A stretch of DNA of 64,000 bases, taken from Algoriphagus sp. PAP.12 (GTDB taxonomy: Bacteria; Bacteroidota; Bacteroidia; Cytophagales; Cyclobacteriaceae). Where the stretch lies: the NCBI RefSeq assembly GCF_026652115.1, contig NZ_JAPPSQ010000003.1, forward strand, positions 248,001 through 312,000, given 5' to 3'. A model generated the notes under the pieces. That model did not search any database and was not told the origin of the DNA. It saw nothing but the letters and a program-made list of their open reading frames with translations. A program made the position numbers and the translations under genes. Positions 42,780 to 51,784 of the stretch are shown piece by piece (position 1 is the stretch's first letter; the number at the start of each line of letters is the position of its first letter).

Positions 42780-44240
42780 TTATTGGTTTAGTAATTCTGT
42801 TAGTAGCTTGGTAGCAACTTTCGGGTCTGCTTTTCCTTGGGATTTTTGCATGACTTTACCCATAAACATCCCTATCAAGCCTTTTTTGCCTGATTTGTAT
42901 TCTGCTACTTTCGCCTGGTTTTCAGCCAATACACTTTCTATTATTGGTTTCAGTGAAGTGGCATCACTTTCCTGAATCAAATTCAATCGTTGGGCTACCT
43001 GTAAAGGTGTCTCATGATTTCCTTTGAGCATTTCAGGATAAATTTTTTGAGAAGCTATAGAAAAACTCACTTTTCCATCGTCAACCAATTGAATCAGACC
43101 GGCCAATTCTTCCGGGGTGATCGGAAATTCATTGATTTCAATGCTTGATTCATTCAAATAGGACTTTACAGGTCCCATCAACCAGTTAGACGCAGCTTTA
43201 TAGTTTTTGGTTTTCTCGCAGAGTGAATTAAAATACAAAGCCATTTCTTTTGCCTCCGTTAAAACCCCTGCATCATAATCAGGAAGACCAAATTCAGATA
43301 TGAATTTCGCTTTTAATTCTCTTGGAAGAAGAGGCATAGTTTTCTGAACTGATTTCAACCATTCATCAGAAATGACAACGGGGCTCAAATCAGGCTCTGG
43401 GAAGTAACGATAATCGTTCAAATCTTCCTTGGTACGCATACTGGCAGTTTTACCTGTATTGGCATCAAAAGTCCTGGTCTCAGAAATCACTTCCTTCCCT
43501 GCTTCCAATAATTTGATAATACGGTTATGCTCGTGCTCGATGGCTCGCCCTACATTTCGGAAAGAGTTCATGTTTTTGACCTCTACTTTCTTTCCATATT
43601 CTTTGGCACCTTTGAGCATGACAGAGACGTTGGCATCGCAACGCATGGACCCTTCTTCCATGTTTCCGTCACAGATATCCAAGTATTTGACTAGCTTCTT
43701 GATTTCTGCCAAAAAGACCACTGCCTCTTCAGCAGTTCTCAAATCAGGATCAGTTACGATTTCAATCAATGGTGTACCCGCTCTATTAAAATCCACCAAA
43801 GTATCTGTTTCACCAGCTTGGTGAATTGATTTACCAGCATCCTCCTCCATGTGAACTCTGTTCAAATGGATTTCCTTTTTGGTTCCATCACTCAATTGAA
43901 TAGGAACGATTCCTCCTACACAAATTGGCCCCTTATCTTGGGTAATTTGGTAGCCCTTTGGAAGGTCAGGATAGAAATAATTTTTTCTGGAAAAGATATT
44001 CACTCGAGTAATCTCAGAATTACAGGCCAATCCCATTTTGATGGCATATTCAACGGCCTTTTTGTTCACCTTAGGCAAAGTGCCGGGATGCCCCAATGTA
44101 ATCACTGAAATCTGTGTATTGGGATCATTCCCAAACACGGTTGAATCAGAGGCAAAAATTTTACTCTCAGTTGCTAATTGGGCATGGACTTCCAGGCCAA
44201 TTACCAATTGATACTTACTTTTAATTTCTTCGCTTACCAT
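42780..44240 (-). CDS. gatB: Asp-tRNA(Asn)/Glu-tRNA(Gln) amidotransferase subunit B
   Basis: This protein of about 486 residues is the substrate-binding subunit of GatCAB, which amidates Glu-tRNA(Gln) or Asp-tRNA(Asn). The GatB signature IGLEVHAQLATESKIF lies near the N-terminus, with FSRKNYFYPDLPKGYQITQ and VDFNRAGTPLIEIVTDPD after it. The C-terminal GatB/YqeY helical domain ends in ESDATSL..KAD. The ATG at 44240 was chosen; a TTG at 44249 adds 3 residues. It follows alaS by 17 bases. gatA and gatC are elsewhere. Confidence 0.95.
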   Translation of the reverse strand: MVSEEIKSKYQLVIGLEVHAQLATESKIFASDSTVFGNDPNTQISVITLGHPGTLPKVNKKAVEYAIKMGLACNSEITRVNIFSRKNYFYPDLPKGYQITQDKGPICVGGIVPIQLSDGTKKEIHLNRVHMEEDAGKSIHQAGETDTLVDFNRAGTPLIEIVTDPDLRTAEEAVVFLAEIKKLVKYLDICDGNMEEGSMRCDANVSVMLKGAKEYGKKVEVKNMNSFRNVGRAIEHEHNRIIKLLEAGKEVISETRTFDANTGKTASMRTKEDLNDYRYFPEPDLSPVVISDEWLKSVQKTMPLLPRELKAKFISEFGLPDYDAGVLTEAKEMALYFNSLCEKTKNYKAASNWLMGPVKSYLNESSIEINEFPITPEELAGLIQLVDDGKVSFSIASQKIYPEMLKGNHETPLQVAQRLNLIQESDATSLKPIIESVLAENQAKVAEYKSGKKGLIGMFMGKVMQKSQGKADPKVATKLLTELLNQ

Positions 44241-44257
44241 TCTATGCAATTCAGCGA

Positions 44258-46882
44258 TTATAAAAACATTTCTTTTGCCTTGGCAACCACATTATCCAAT
44301 CCTGCCAGATTCTTTCCACCTGCGGTAGCAAAGAAAGGCTGACCTCCTCCTCCACCTTGGATTTCTTTCGCCAAATCTCTAACAATCTGACCTGCGTTTA
44401 AGTTTTTGGACTGAACCAATCCCTCATCCAAAATCACCGCAATCTGTGGCTTTCCATCAATTTCTGCAGCCAAAATAGCAAAAGCGGTATCTACTTCGTT
44501 TTTCAACTCGTAAGCCAACTTCTTCAATGAGTCAGCATTTGGCAAAGTCACTTTGGCTATCAATGTATTCACACCATCACCAGAAACAAACTGATTCAAA
44601 AGCTCAGTTTTCACTCCAGCGGCTTTTTCAAGGTGAAGACCTTCAATTTCCTTTTTCAGGTCATTTCTTTCCTGTAGAAGGGTTTCCACAGCCTTTTTCA
44701 AATCTTTAGGATTCTTCAACAAATCCTGAATCTCCTTCAGAAGACTTTCTTGTTCCTTCAAATATTTCTCTGCTTCCACAGAAGTGATCGCCTCAATTCT
44801 TCTAACACCTGATGCTACAGACCCTTCAGAGGTAATTTTGAACAATCCTATTTGAGCAGTAGAAGGAACGTGGGTACCTCCACAAAGCTCAACAGAATAG
44901 TTGGGATCAAAAGTGATCACACGCACATAATCACCATATTTTTCCCCGAAAAGTGCAGTTGCACCCATTTTCTTAGCATCCTCGATTGGCACATTTCTCT
45001 TTTCAATCAATGGAATGTTTTCGCGGATTTTCGCATTCACGATATCCTCTACTTTGGAGATCTCCTCCTCAGTCATTTTAGAGAAGTGTGAAAAATCAAA
45101 TCTCAACACGTGATCATTTACCAAAGAGCCTCTTTGCTGAACATGGTCACCCAAAACTTCTTTCAAAGCAGATTGTAGCAAGTGGGTAGCCGTGTGGTTA
45201 TTCATGGTCAAGGTTCTTTTCACTTGATCCACTTCAGCAGAGAATCTAGCTTCAGGATTTGAAGGAAGTTTCTCCACAAAATGAACAATCAGATCATTCT
45301 CCTTTTTGGTATCGATCACTCTGATTTTCTCAGAATCTGAAATCAAATAGCCGGTATCTCCTACCTGTCCACCGCTTTCTGCATAGAATGGAGTCTTGTC
45401 CAGCACCAGCTGGAACTTATCTCCTTTCTTATCCTTAACAACACGGTACTTGATGATATGGGAATAGGATTCCAAGAAATCATATCCGATGAATTCCACT
45501 CCTTCGTCTTCATGTACCATTACCCAGTCACCTGTCTCAGATTCTGAAGCAGCTCTAGATCTGGATTTTTGCTTTTCCATCTCCTCAGCAAAGCTTTTCT
45601 CATCCAATGACAATCCGTTTTCACGGGCAATCAAAGAAGTTAAATCCAATGGAAATCCAAAGGTATCGTATAAATCAAAGGCTGTTTTTCCAGAGATAAC
45701 CGTCTCATTTTTAGTTTTCAACTCTTCTTTGATCTGATCAAGCATTTTCAAACCATTATCCAAGGTTCTTAAGAATGAAGCTTCTTCTTCCTGGATTACT
45801 TTGGCAATGAAGTCTTGTTGTTGCTGAACTTCAGGGAAAATCTGTCCGAAATTTTCTGCAATCAATGGAGTCAATTCATACAAGAACGGCTCGGTAAAGC
45901 CCAAGAAGGTATATCCGTAGCGAACAGCTCTTCTCAAAATTCTGCGAATCACATAACCCGCTTTATTGTTGGATGGCAATTGTCCATCTGCGATTGTAAA
46001 AGATATAGCACGGATATGATCTACAATTACCCGGAATGCAATGTCGGTTTCTTCTGATTTCCCATAAGTTTTACCAGACTTGCCTTCCAAATATTGGATA
46101 AAAGGCTGGAACAAATCTGTATCGTAGTTGGAATGCTTATGCTGAATGGCACGAACCAATCGCTCGAATCCCATTCCAGTATCCACATGCTTTGCGGGCA
46201 GTTCTTTCAAACTTCCGTCAGCCAAGCGATTGAATTGCATAAATACCAGGTTCCAAATCTCAATCACTTGAGGATGGTCCATGTTTACCAAATCCTTACC
46301 GGCTACAGCATTCCTTTCTTCAGCTGATCGCAAGTCAATATGAATTTCAGAGCAAGGTCCACAAGGTCCTGTATCGCCCATTTCCCAGAAATTATCTTTT
46401 TTGGATCCCATGATAATGCGATCTTCAGGAACGATGGCTTTCCAGAAATCATAGGCTTCTTTATCAAGGCCTAGATTATCTCCTTTGTCTCCTTCAAAAA
46501 CAGAAACATACAATCTGTCTTTATCCAATTTGTAAACTTCAGTCAAAAGCTCCCATGCCCATGCAATTGCCTCTTTCTTGAAATAGTCTCCAAAAGACCA
46601 GTTCCCTAACATCTCAAACATGGTATGGTGGTAGGTATCAACCCCTACTTCTTCCAAATCATTGTGTTTTCCACTGACACGAAGACATTTCTGTGAATTG
46701 GCCACTCGTGAATACTTGGCAACTTCATTTCCCAAAAATGCATCCTTGAATTGATTCATACCGGCATTGGTAAACATCAAGGTCGGGTCATTTTTAACCA
46801 CAATCGGTGAAGAAGGAACGTAATGGTGTTGCTTAGATTGGAAAAACTCAATGAAGGTACTCCGGATTTTCTTTGCTTCCAT
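44258..46882 (-). CDS. alaS: Alanyl-tRNA synthetase
   Basis: This 874-residue class II enzyme charges tRNA(Ala) and edits mischarged Ser and Gly. It shows FIEFFQSKQHHYVPSSP at the start, the class II FTNAGMNQFKDAF and DTYHHTMFEMLGNW segments, the editing motif HTATHLLQSAL, the zinc-type CGGTHVPS, and a C-terminal oligomerisation/DHH-associated domain ending in a GGGGQP motif. The ATG at 46882 matches the family start (MEAKKIRSTF). It heads an operon with gatB and the TlpA-like gene. Confidence 0.96.
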   Translation of the reverse strand: MEAKKIRSTFIEFFQSKQHHYVPSSPIVVKNDPTLMFTNAGMNQFKDAFLGNEVAKYSRVANSQKCLRVSGKHNDLEEVGVDTYHHTMFEMLGNWSFGDYFKKEAIAWAWELLTEVYKLDKDRLYVSVFEGDKGDNLGLDKEAYDFWKAIVPEDRIIMGSKKDNFWEMGDTGPCGPCSEIHIDLRSAEERNAVAGKDLVNMDHPQVIEIWNLVFMQFNRLADGSLKELPAKHVDTGMGFERLVRAIQHKHSNYDTDLFQPFIQYLEGKSGKTYGKSEETDIAFRVIVDHIRAISFTIADGQLPSNNKAGYVIRRILRRAVRYGYTFLGFTEPFLYELTPLIAENFGQIFPEVQQQQDFIAKVIQEEEASFLRTLDNGLKMLDQIKEELKTKNETVISGKTAFDLYDTFGFPLDLTSLIARENGLSLDEKSFAEEMEKQKSRSRAASESETGDWVMVHEDEGVEFIGYDFLESYSHIIKYRVVKDKKGDKFQLVLDKTPFYAESGGQVGDTGYLISDSEKIRVIDTKKENDLIVHFVEKLPSNPEARFSAEVDQVKRTLTMNNHTATHLLQSALKEVLGDHVQQRGSLVNDHVLRFDFSHFSKMTEEEISKVEDIVNAKIRENIPLIEKRNVPIEDAKKMGATALFGEKYGDYVRVITFDPNYSVELCGGTHVPSTAQIGLFKITSEGSVASGVRRIEAITSVEAEKYLKEQESLLKEIQDLLKNPKDLKKAVETLLQERNDLKKEIEGLHLEKAAGVKTELLNQFVSGDGVNTLIAKVTLPNADSLKKLAYELKNEVDTAFAILAAEIDGKPQIAVILDEGLVQSKNLNAGQIVRDLAKEIQGGGGGQPFFATAGGKNLAGLDNVVAKAKEMFL

Positions 46883-47457
46883 GAAGTGTATACTGCGCTT
46901 TATTAATTCGATATGTCGATTTAGGCCGTTCAATTCAGCCTTTTTAATCGGGTGACAAAATTAGCAGATTTGGTGGCAAAAAGGCATTCTAAGTAAGAAA
47001 TTCTAGAGTTTGTTGGACTTGATACAATCAATTCTTTTGAAAACGAACTTAAATACATCACCTAATTGTGTCCATTCAACCTTTGAACAAATCAAAAGGG
47101 CTTGATTCCACTCAAAATGGAAGGAGATTCATAATTCTTTGTTACTTTTCAAAAAATTTAAAGGAAGATTTCTTTAAAAGTCTACAACATCATAAAGATC
47201 CTATTTAAGGAAAACTTGTCCATAGTTGAAAGTCCATAGTCCATGAAAGGAATATCTGGAAAACAGTATCAACAAAAAACTTACTTTGAGAAAGTATTGG
47301 ATTGAATTTGAGGACTCCTTTTGAAGTTTGAATGAAGCAAGCTTCGGTCATTCTTCAGCCCTGCCTGCCGATTGGCAGGGGTCTTCCAGCAAATTGTTCA
47401 ATTATGGTTTTTCCTCAAAAAATATACATTCACTAAATATTATATCACTTTTAATCT
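46883..47457. other. 575-base gap without a recognisable gene
   Basis: I see no convincing coding frame, RNA or terminator here. Present are a tandem GTCCATAGT (47218-47226 and 47232-47240), a CCTGCC-GATT-GGCAGG hairpin (47364-47379), and an AT-rich segment before the next gene. These look like degenerate intergenic repeats. Promoters for alaS and the downstream gene must lie at its edges. Confidence 0.5.
47364..47379. repeat. Short GC-rich hairpin repeat CCTGCC-GATT-GGCAGG
   Basis: A perfect 6-base stem with a GATT loop lies in a GC-richer island of the gene-free stretch. The sequence around it (CTGCCTGCCGATTGGCAGG) resembles a widespread palindromic unit in Bacteroidota intergenic DNA. Copy number outside the window cannot be seen. 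Confidence 0.5.
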
Positions 47458-48567
47458 ATGTCATATCTATCCCAAATCACCTCTCCCACTTTACTTATCG
47501 ATGAAAAAATCTGCCGAGCCAATATCAAGCGAATGAGCGATAAGGCTGCAAGGCATAATATGAAACTGGTTCCTCACTGGAAAACTGCACAGTCTCATAT
47601 CATCGGCGATTGGGCCAAAGAGTATGGAATCAAGGAAGTAACGACCTCTTCCATCAAAATGGCAGAATATCTTTGTGGACAAGGCTGGGACAACATCCAT
47701 ATCGCTTTTCCATTCAATACTCTTGAAATCCCCAAACTGAATGAATTGGCAAAAACCCAGTCTTTATCAGTTCAAGTGATCAATCCTGTCACTGCTCAAA
47801 AATTGGTAGATGGATTGACTGAAAAAGTGGGATTTTTTATTGAAATCGATGCAGGATATGGCCGTACGGGTGTTCATGTATCTGATTTCGGATTGATTGA
47901 AGAAATACTTTTGACTGCTAAAAAGTCCGATGAATTGTATTTCAAAGGATTCTACCTTCATGCAGGTCACTCTTATTACATGCCAGATATCCCTGCTCTT
48001 TATGAGCAAACACGAGATGCGCTGGGAATGCTGAAAGCCAAATATCAATCCGAATACCCTGAATTGGTGACTAGAACCGGTGACACACCCGGATGTGCCG
48101 TGATGGAGGATTTTGGAGATATCGATGAAATGGGCCCAGGAAACTTTGTATTCTTCGATTTAATGCAGGCAAATTTGGGTGGATGTGAGAAATCTGAAAT
48201 CGCTGTTGCATTAGCTGTTCCTGTAGTCGATATCAACAGAGACAGAGGTGAAATCTTGGTTCATGGAGGTGGAGTTCACCTTGCCAAAGATGTATTGGTG
48301 GATGAAAATGGAAATAAAAACTTTGGAGAAATCGTCTATCTGAACGAAAACGGTTGGACGATCCCAGATCATGAAGATCGTTCCTGTTTAAAGAGCATTT
48401 CTCAAGAACACGGAATTGTCAAAGCTTCTAAATCACTTTTGAATTCAGTTCAAATCGGGGATTTATTGGGTGTTCTTCCAGTGCATTCTTGTATGACTGC
48501 TGATTGTATGGGGGCCTATTTAAGCCTTGATGGAAAATGGATTGATCATGCCGAGGGCTGCCATTAA
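47458..48567 (+). CDS. D-threonine aldolase/D-serine dehydratase-like PLP enzyme
   Basis: This 369-residue protein is a fold-type III PLP enzyme of the alanine-racemase-like family. The PLP lysine is in VPHWKTAQSH (about 38-47). The FIEIDAGYGRTGVH strand and the metal site PVHSCMTADCM near the C-terminus (His and Cys zinc ligands) are typical of D-threonine aldolases and eukaryotic-type D-serine dehydratases. It may degrade D-amino acids or D-3-hydroxyamino acids. Which substrate it uses cannot be told. It precedes the arginine decarboxylase gene convergently. Confidence 0.85.
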   Translation: MSYLSQITSPTLLIDEKICRANIKRMSDKAARHNMKLVPHWKTAQSHIIGDWAKEYGIKEVTTSSIKMAEYLCGQGWDNIHIAFPFNTLEIPKLNELAKTQSLSVQVINPVTAQKLVDGLTEKVGFFIEIDAGYGRTGVHVSDFGLIEEILLTAKKSDELYFKGFYLHAGHSYYMPDIPALYEQTRDALGMLKAKYQSEYPELVTRTGDTPGCAVMEDFGDIDEMGPGNFVFFDLMQANLGGCEKSEIAVALAVPVVDINRDRGEILVHGGGVHLAKDVLVDENGNKNFGEIVYLNENGWTIPDHEDRSCLKSISQEHGIVKASKSLLNSVQIGDLLGVLPVHSCMTADCMGAYLSLDGKWIDHAEGCH

Positions 48568-48585
48568 TCGATTTTAACCCAAAAA

Positions 48586-48625
48586 AGAAAAGGAGTGAGA
48601 TAGAATCCCACTCCTTTTTATTTTT
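48586..48625. terminator. Bidirectional terminator between D-amino-acid enzyme and speA
   Basis: The stem AAAAGGAGTG/CACTCCTTTT has an 11-base loop, with A- and T-rich flanks on both sides. It lies between two convergent genes. Confidence 0.8.
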
Positions 48626-48635
48626 TTATCAGGGC

Positions 48636-50036
48636 TTACTTTTTATACCCCAAGGTTTTCAACATGCTTTCTTCAGTTTGGTCTTCTGCAAAAAGCCAGT
48701 GCTTGATGCTTCCGTCAGGATTTCTATCTATCAGCACATGCTTTGGAGCAGGAATCAAACAATGTTGAATTCCTCCATACCCTCCCAGAGATTCCTGATA
48801 TGCTCCTGTATGGAAGAAACCGATGTACTGCTGTTTTTTCTTCTCTTTTTCAACTTTAGGAAGGTAGATATTGAATTGATGCGCTTCTGAATTATAGTAA
48901 TCCATACTATCGCATGTCAATCCACCTAAGTTGATGTTGTGATATTCTTCATCCCAATTGTTGACCGCAAGCATGATATACTTTTGGTTCAAACCCCAGC
49001 TATCTGGCAATTGGGTAATAAAGGATCCATCGATCATATACCAAAGCTCTTTGTCATTTTGAAGTTTTTCCTCCAAAATCGAATACAACACAGCTCCACT
49101 CTCTCCTACTGTATAGCTTCCAAACTCGGTGAATATATTCGGCTCCGTCGTATTGTTTTTAGCACACATCCATTTGATATTCTTCACGATTTGATCAGCC
49201 ATATACTGGTAATCATAATCAAAGAACACATTGGTTTTAATAGGCCAGCCGCCTCCAATATCCATGGTATCCAAGCTTGGTGCGATCTTTTTCAAATCCA
49301 CATATTTCTGAATAAATCGCGTCAATTCAGACCAATAATAGGCTGTATCGCGAATACCAGAATTAATGAAGAAATGAAGCATTTTCAAGCTTACGTTCGG
49401 ATTGTTTTTGATTTTCTCCTCGTAAAGCTTAATAATATCATTGTATCTCACCCCTAGTCGAGAAGTATAAAAACCAAACTTCGGCTCTTCATCTGCAGCT
49501 ATTCTAATCCCTACTTGGAAAGGAACATTCACATGCTCCAAGTAATAGTCTATTTCACTTAGGTTATCCAGAATCGGGACACAGTTTCTAAATCCGTCAT
49601 TCAACAATTCAGAAATGTATTGCTTGTAAAGATCTCTTTTGAAGCCGTTACAAATGATATAAGTATCCTTGGTAATCTTTCCTTCTGCATATAGACTTCT
49701 TACCAATGGGATATCAAAGGTGGAAGAGGTTTCAATATGGATATCATTTTTCAAAGCCTCATTCAATACAAAGCTGAAATGTGAGGACTTTGTACAATAA
49801 CAATAGGTGTATTTTCCCTTATAATCATGGGCCTCCATCGCATTGCCAAAATAGGTTTTTGCGTTTTGGATACTTTCAGAAATCTTGGGCAAATAGGTCA
49901 ATTTCAAAGGCGTTCCATAGGTCTCGATGATTTCCATCAAGTTGACACCATTGAATAAAAGTTCGTTGTTTTCAACACGAAACTCTTTGGTTGGAAAATC
50001 AAAGGTTTGTTGAATAAGATCGATGTATCGATTCAT
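48636..50036 (-). CDS. speA: Arginine decarboxylase (PLP fold type III)
   Basis: This 466-residue protein looks like the Bacteroidota form of biosynthetic arginine decarboxylase. It has the PLP lysine in YCYCTKSSHFSF (about 70-81), DIGGGWPIKTN, EFGSYTVGESGA, and GGLTCDSMDYY with the catalytic-type Cys-Asp near the C-terminus. It is shorter than E. coli SpeA (about 660 residues). It would convert arginine to agmatine, the first step to putrescine. I used the ATG at 50036 rather than 50087. An arginase/agmatinase-family gene is divergently placed about 700 bases away. Confidence 0.88.
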   Translation of the reverse strand: MNRYIDLIQQTFDFPTKEFRVENNELLFNGVNLMEIIETYGTPLKLTYLPKISESIQNAKTYFGNAMEAHDYKGKYTYCYCTKSSHFSFVLNEALKNDIHIETSSTFDIPLVRSLYAEGKITKDTYIICNGFKRDLYKQYISELLNDGFRNCVPILDNLSEIDYYLEHVNVPFQVGIRIAADEEPKFGFYTSRLGVRYNDIIKLYEEKIKNNPNVSLKMLHFFINSGIRDTAYYWSELTRFIQKYVDLKKIAPSLDTMDIGGGWPIKTNVFFDYDYQYMADQIVKNIKWMCAKNNTTEPNIFTEFGSYTVGESGAVLYSILEEKLQNDKELWYMIDGSFITQLPDSWGLNQKYIMLAVNNWDEEYHNINLGGLTCDSMDYYNSEAHQFNIYLPKVEKEKKKQQYIGFFHTGAYQESLGGYGGIQHCLIPAPKHVLIDRNPDGSIKHWLFAEDQTEESMLKTLGYKK

Positions 50037-50170
50037 TAGCCGATGCTGTTTTTGAATGAGTTGAAAGTACTTGCAAAAATTGAACAATAATGGCGGATTT
50101 CAAATGAAAAAAGGACAAAACCTAACGGAATTGCCCTTGCTGATAATTTCAATTAATGATTGTTCGAGGT

Positions 50171-50602
50171 TTATGCTTTAATACCCATTGATGTGGCCAA
50201 AAGAGCTTGTTCTGCCAAAAATCGTTTTTTATTGGAAATCAACTGATTAAGAGAGGACTTAAACTGCAGCTCTTTATCCAATAATAAATGGATGGAATTC
50301 AATAGATTATCCACTTCCTTCACTTTATTTTTTGGGAATAAAAAGTAAAATGATTTCTCTTGGGAAGAATAATTGACTTCCAACCAGGACTTTGCTCCTA
50401 ATCGGACCAAAGATTTGAACAAAGGCATCATAAAACCATAAGAAGTCTCGAATCGACATATTCCCTGCATGTACTCTCCGGACTCCTGAAAATAAAATTT
50501 CATCAATTCTTTGGAAGGATTGGATTGTAGAAATTTTGGGTCAGACTGTATCGTCCAGACACCAAAGGTCGAAGCTTGAGATAGGGAATTCAATGCGCTC
50601 AT
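50171..50602 (-). CDS. Uncharacterised 143-residue protein
   Basis: This 143-residue protein is soluble-looking, with no signal peptide or transmembrane segment. Beta strands (FYFQESGEYMQGICRF, KSFYFLFPKN) alternate with helices (VDNLLNSIHLLLDKEL). I recognise no family. It sits between speA and the ureohydrolase gene on the minus strand, so a link to polyamine metabolism is only positional. The rather dense coding frame and ATG start make it a probable gene. Confidence 0.6.
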   Translation of the reverse strand: MSALNSLSQASTFGVWTIQSDPKFLQSNPSKELMKFYFQESGEYMQGICRFETSYGFMMPLFKSLVRLGAKSWLEVNYSSQEKSFYFLFPKNKVKEVDNLLNSIHLLLDKELQFKSSLNQLISNKKRFLAEQALLATSMGIKA

Positions 50603-50759
50603 TTTCTTTTTGGTTTTGATTAATGCTTCAAAGGTAAATCATTTTTTCATATTTCCTATATTCCCTATCTATTATATAGGGTTATAGAGAAAATTTTTTC
50701 CACAAGCCCTTTTGGTTAGTTTTGTTGGCATAAACCCAATTCAATTTTTAGAAAAGCCC

Positions 50760-51710
50760 ATGAGAAATATCAAACTAGTAGAAGTACGATCTGAATTAGC
50801 AGCTGGAACAAGAGGAGCCAGCTTAGGCGTAGATGCTTTGAAAGTGGCTTCTTTGGATAAAAAGTCCGATTTCTTCACGCAATTTGATCCGATTCATGTC
50901 CAAGACGCCAACAATTACCTTTGGAAAGGCAACAAGTTTAGCCATGCTAAATACATTGACGGAGTCTATCAGGTACTTAAAAATGTGTACAGTACTGTTG
51001 AATCACTCCGAATAGAAAAAACATTTCCAATAATCCTGGCCGGAGATCACTCAACAGCCGCAGGAACAATCATGGGAATCAAAGCAGCAGATCCTAATTT
51101 AAGATTGGGAGTGATTTGGATAGATGCCCATGCAGATTTCCATACCCCCTATACCACACCGTCCGGAAACATGCACGGTATGCCTCTGGCCATGGTTTCT
51201 CAGCTAGACAATCTGGATTGCCTGGAAAACCAACCTGATGAAGAAACGATTTTATATTGGGAAAGAATCAAAAAAATCGGAGGAGATCAACCGAAAATCG
51301 ACCCGAAAGACATTGTTTTTATTTCGGTCCGTGATACTGAAAAACCAGAGGATTATTTGATTCAAAAATATGGAATCACCAATTTCAAAACTGACCAAGT
51401 TAGAAAAGAAGGGATTACCTCTATTGCGAACCAAACCCTGGAAATATTAAAGGATTGCGATCAAATTTATATTTCATTCGATGTAGACAGTTTGGATAGT
51501 TCAATTTCCGTAGGAACAGGTACTCCAGTTCCGGATGGTTTGACAGTGGAAGAGGCGATCAAGTTAAATGCTGAATTGATCAAGGACAAACGAGTTTGCT
51601 GCTGGGAGATCGTAGAGGTCAACCCCACTCTAGACACAGAAAACACCATGGCTGAAAATGCTTTTGAGGTATTGGAAGTCACCACGAAATCTTTGGTAGA
51701 CAACTTCTGA
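50760..51710 (+). CDS. Arginase/agmatinase-family ureohydrolase
   Basis: This 316-residue manganese enzyme has all the ureohydrolase ligand motifs: AGDHSTAAG, VIWIDAHADFHT, and FDVDSLDSS. The C-terminal VEVNPTLDTENTMAE is typical of arginases, so arginine to ornithine and urea is the likelier reaction, with agmatine to putrescine possible given the nearby arginine decarboxylase. The ATG at 50760 was chosen over 50712. The argS gene starts 75 bases after its stop on the same strand. Confidence 0.9.
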   Translation: MRNIKLVEVRSELAAGTRGASLGVDALKVASLDKKSDFFTQFDPIHVQDANNYLWKGNKFSHAKYIDGVYQVLKNVYSTVESLRIEKTFPIILAGDHSTAAGTIMGIKAADPNLRLGVIWIDAHADFHTPYTTPSGNMHGMPLAMVSQLDNLDCLENQPDEETILYWERIKKIGGDQPKIDPKDIVFISVRDTEKPEDYLIQKYGITNFKTDQVRKEGITSIANQTLEILKDCDQIYISFDVDSLDSSISVGTGTPVPDGLTVEEAIKLNAELIKDKRVCCWEIVEVNPTLDTENTMAENAFEVLEVTTKSLVDNF

Positions 51711-51784
51711 TAGAAATTCAGATTCATAAAAAAAATTCTTTGCGTACCTTCGCGTTCTTTGCGGTCAAAAAGCCGGTAATAATC

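Noticed and set aside
47244..47306. 20-residue frame in the gene-free stretch
   Set aside because: Too short, no ribosome-binding site, no coupling to a gene, and composition looks random.
48939..49457. 172-residue open frame opposite speA
   Set aside because: It is antisense to arginine decarboxylase, whose motifs are intact; no family features.
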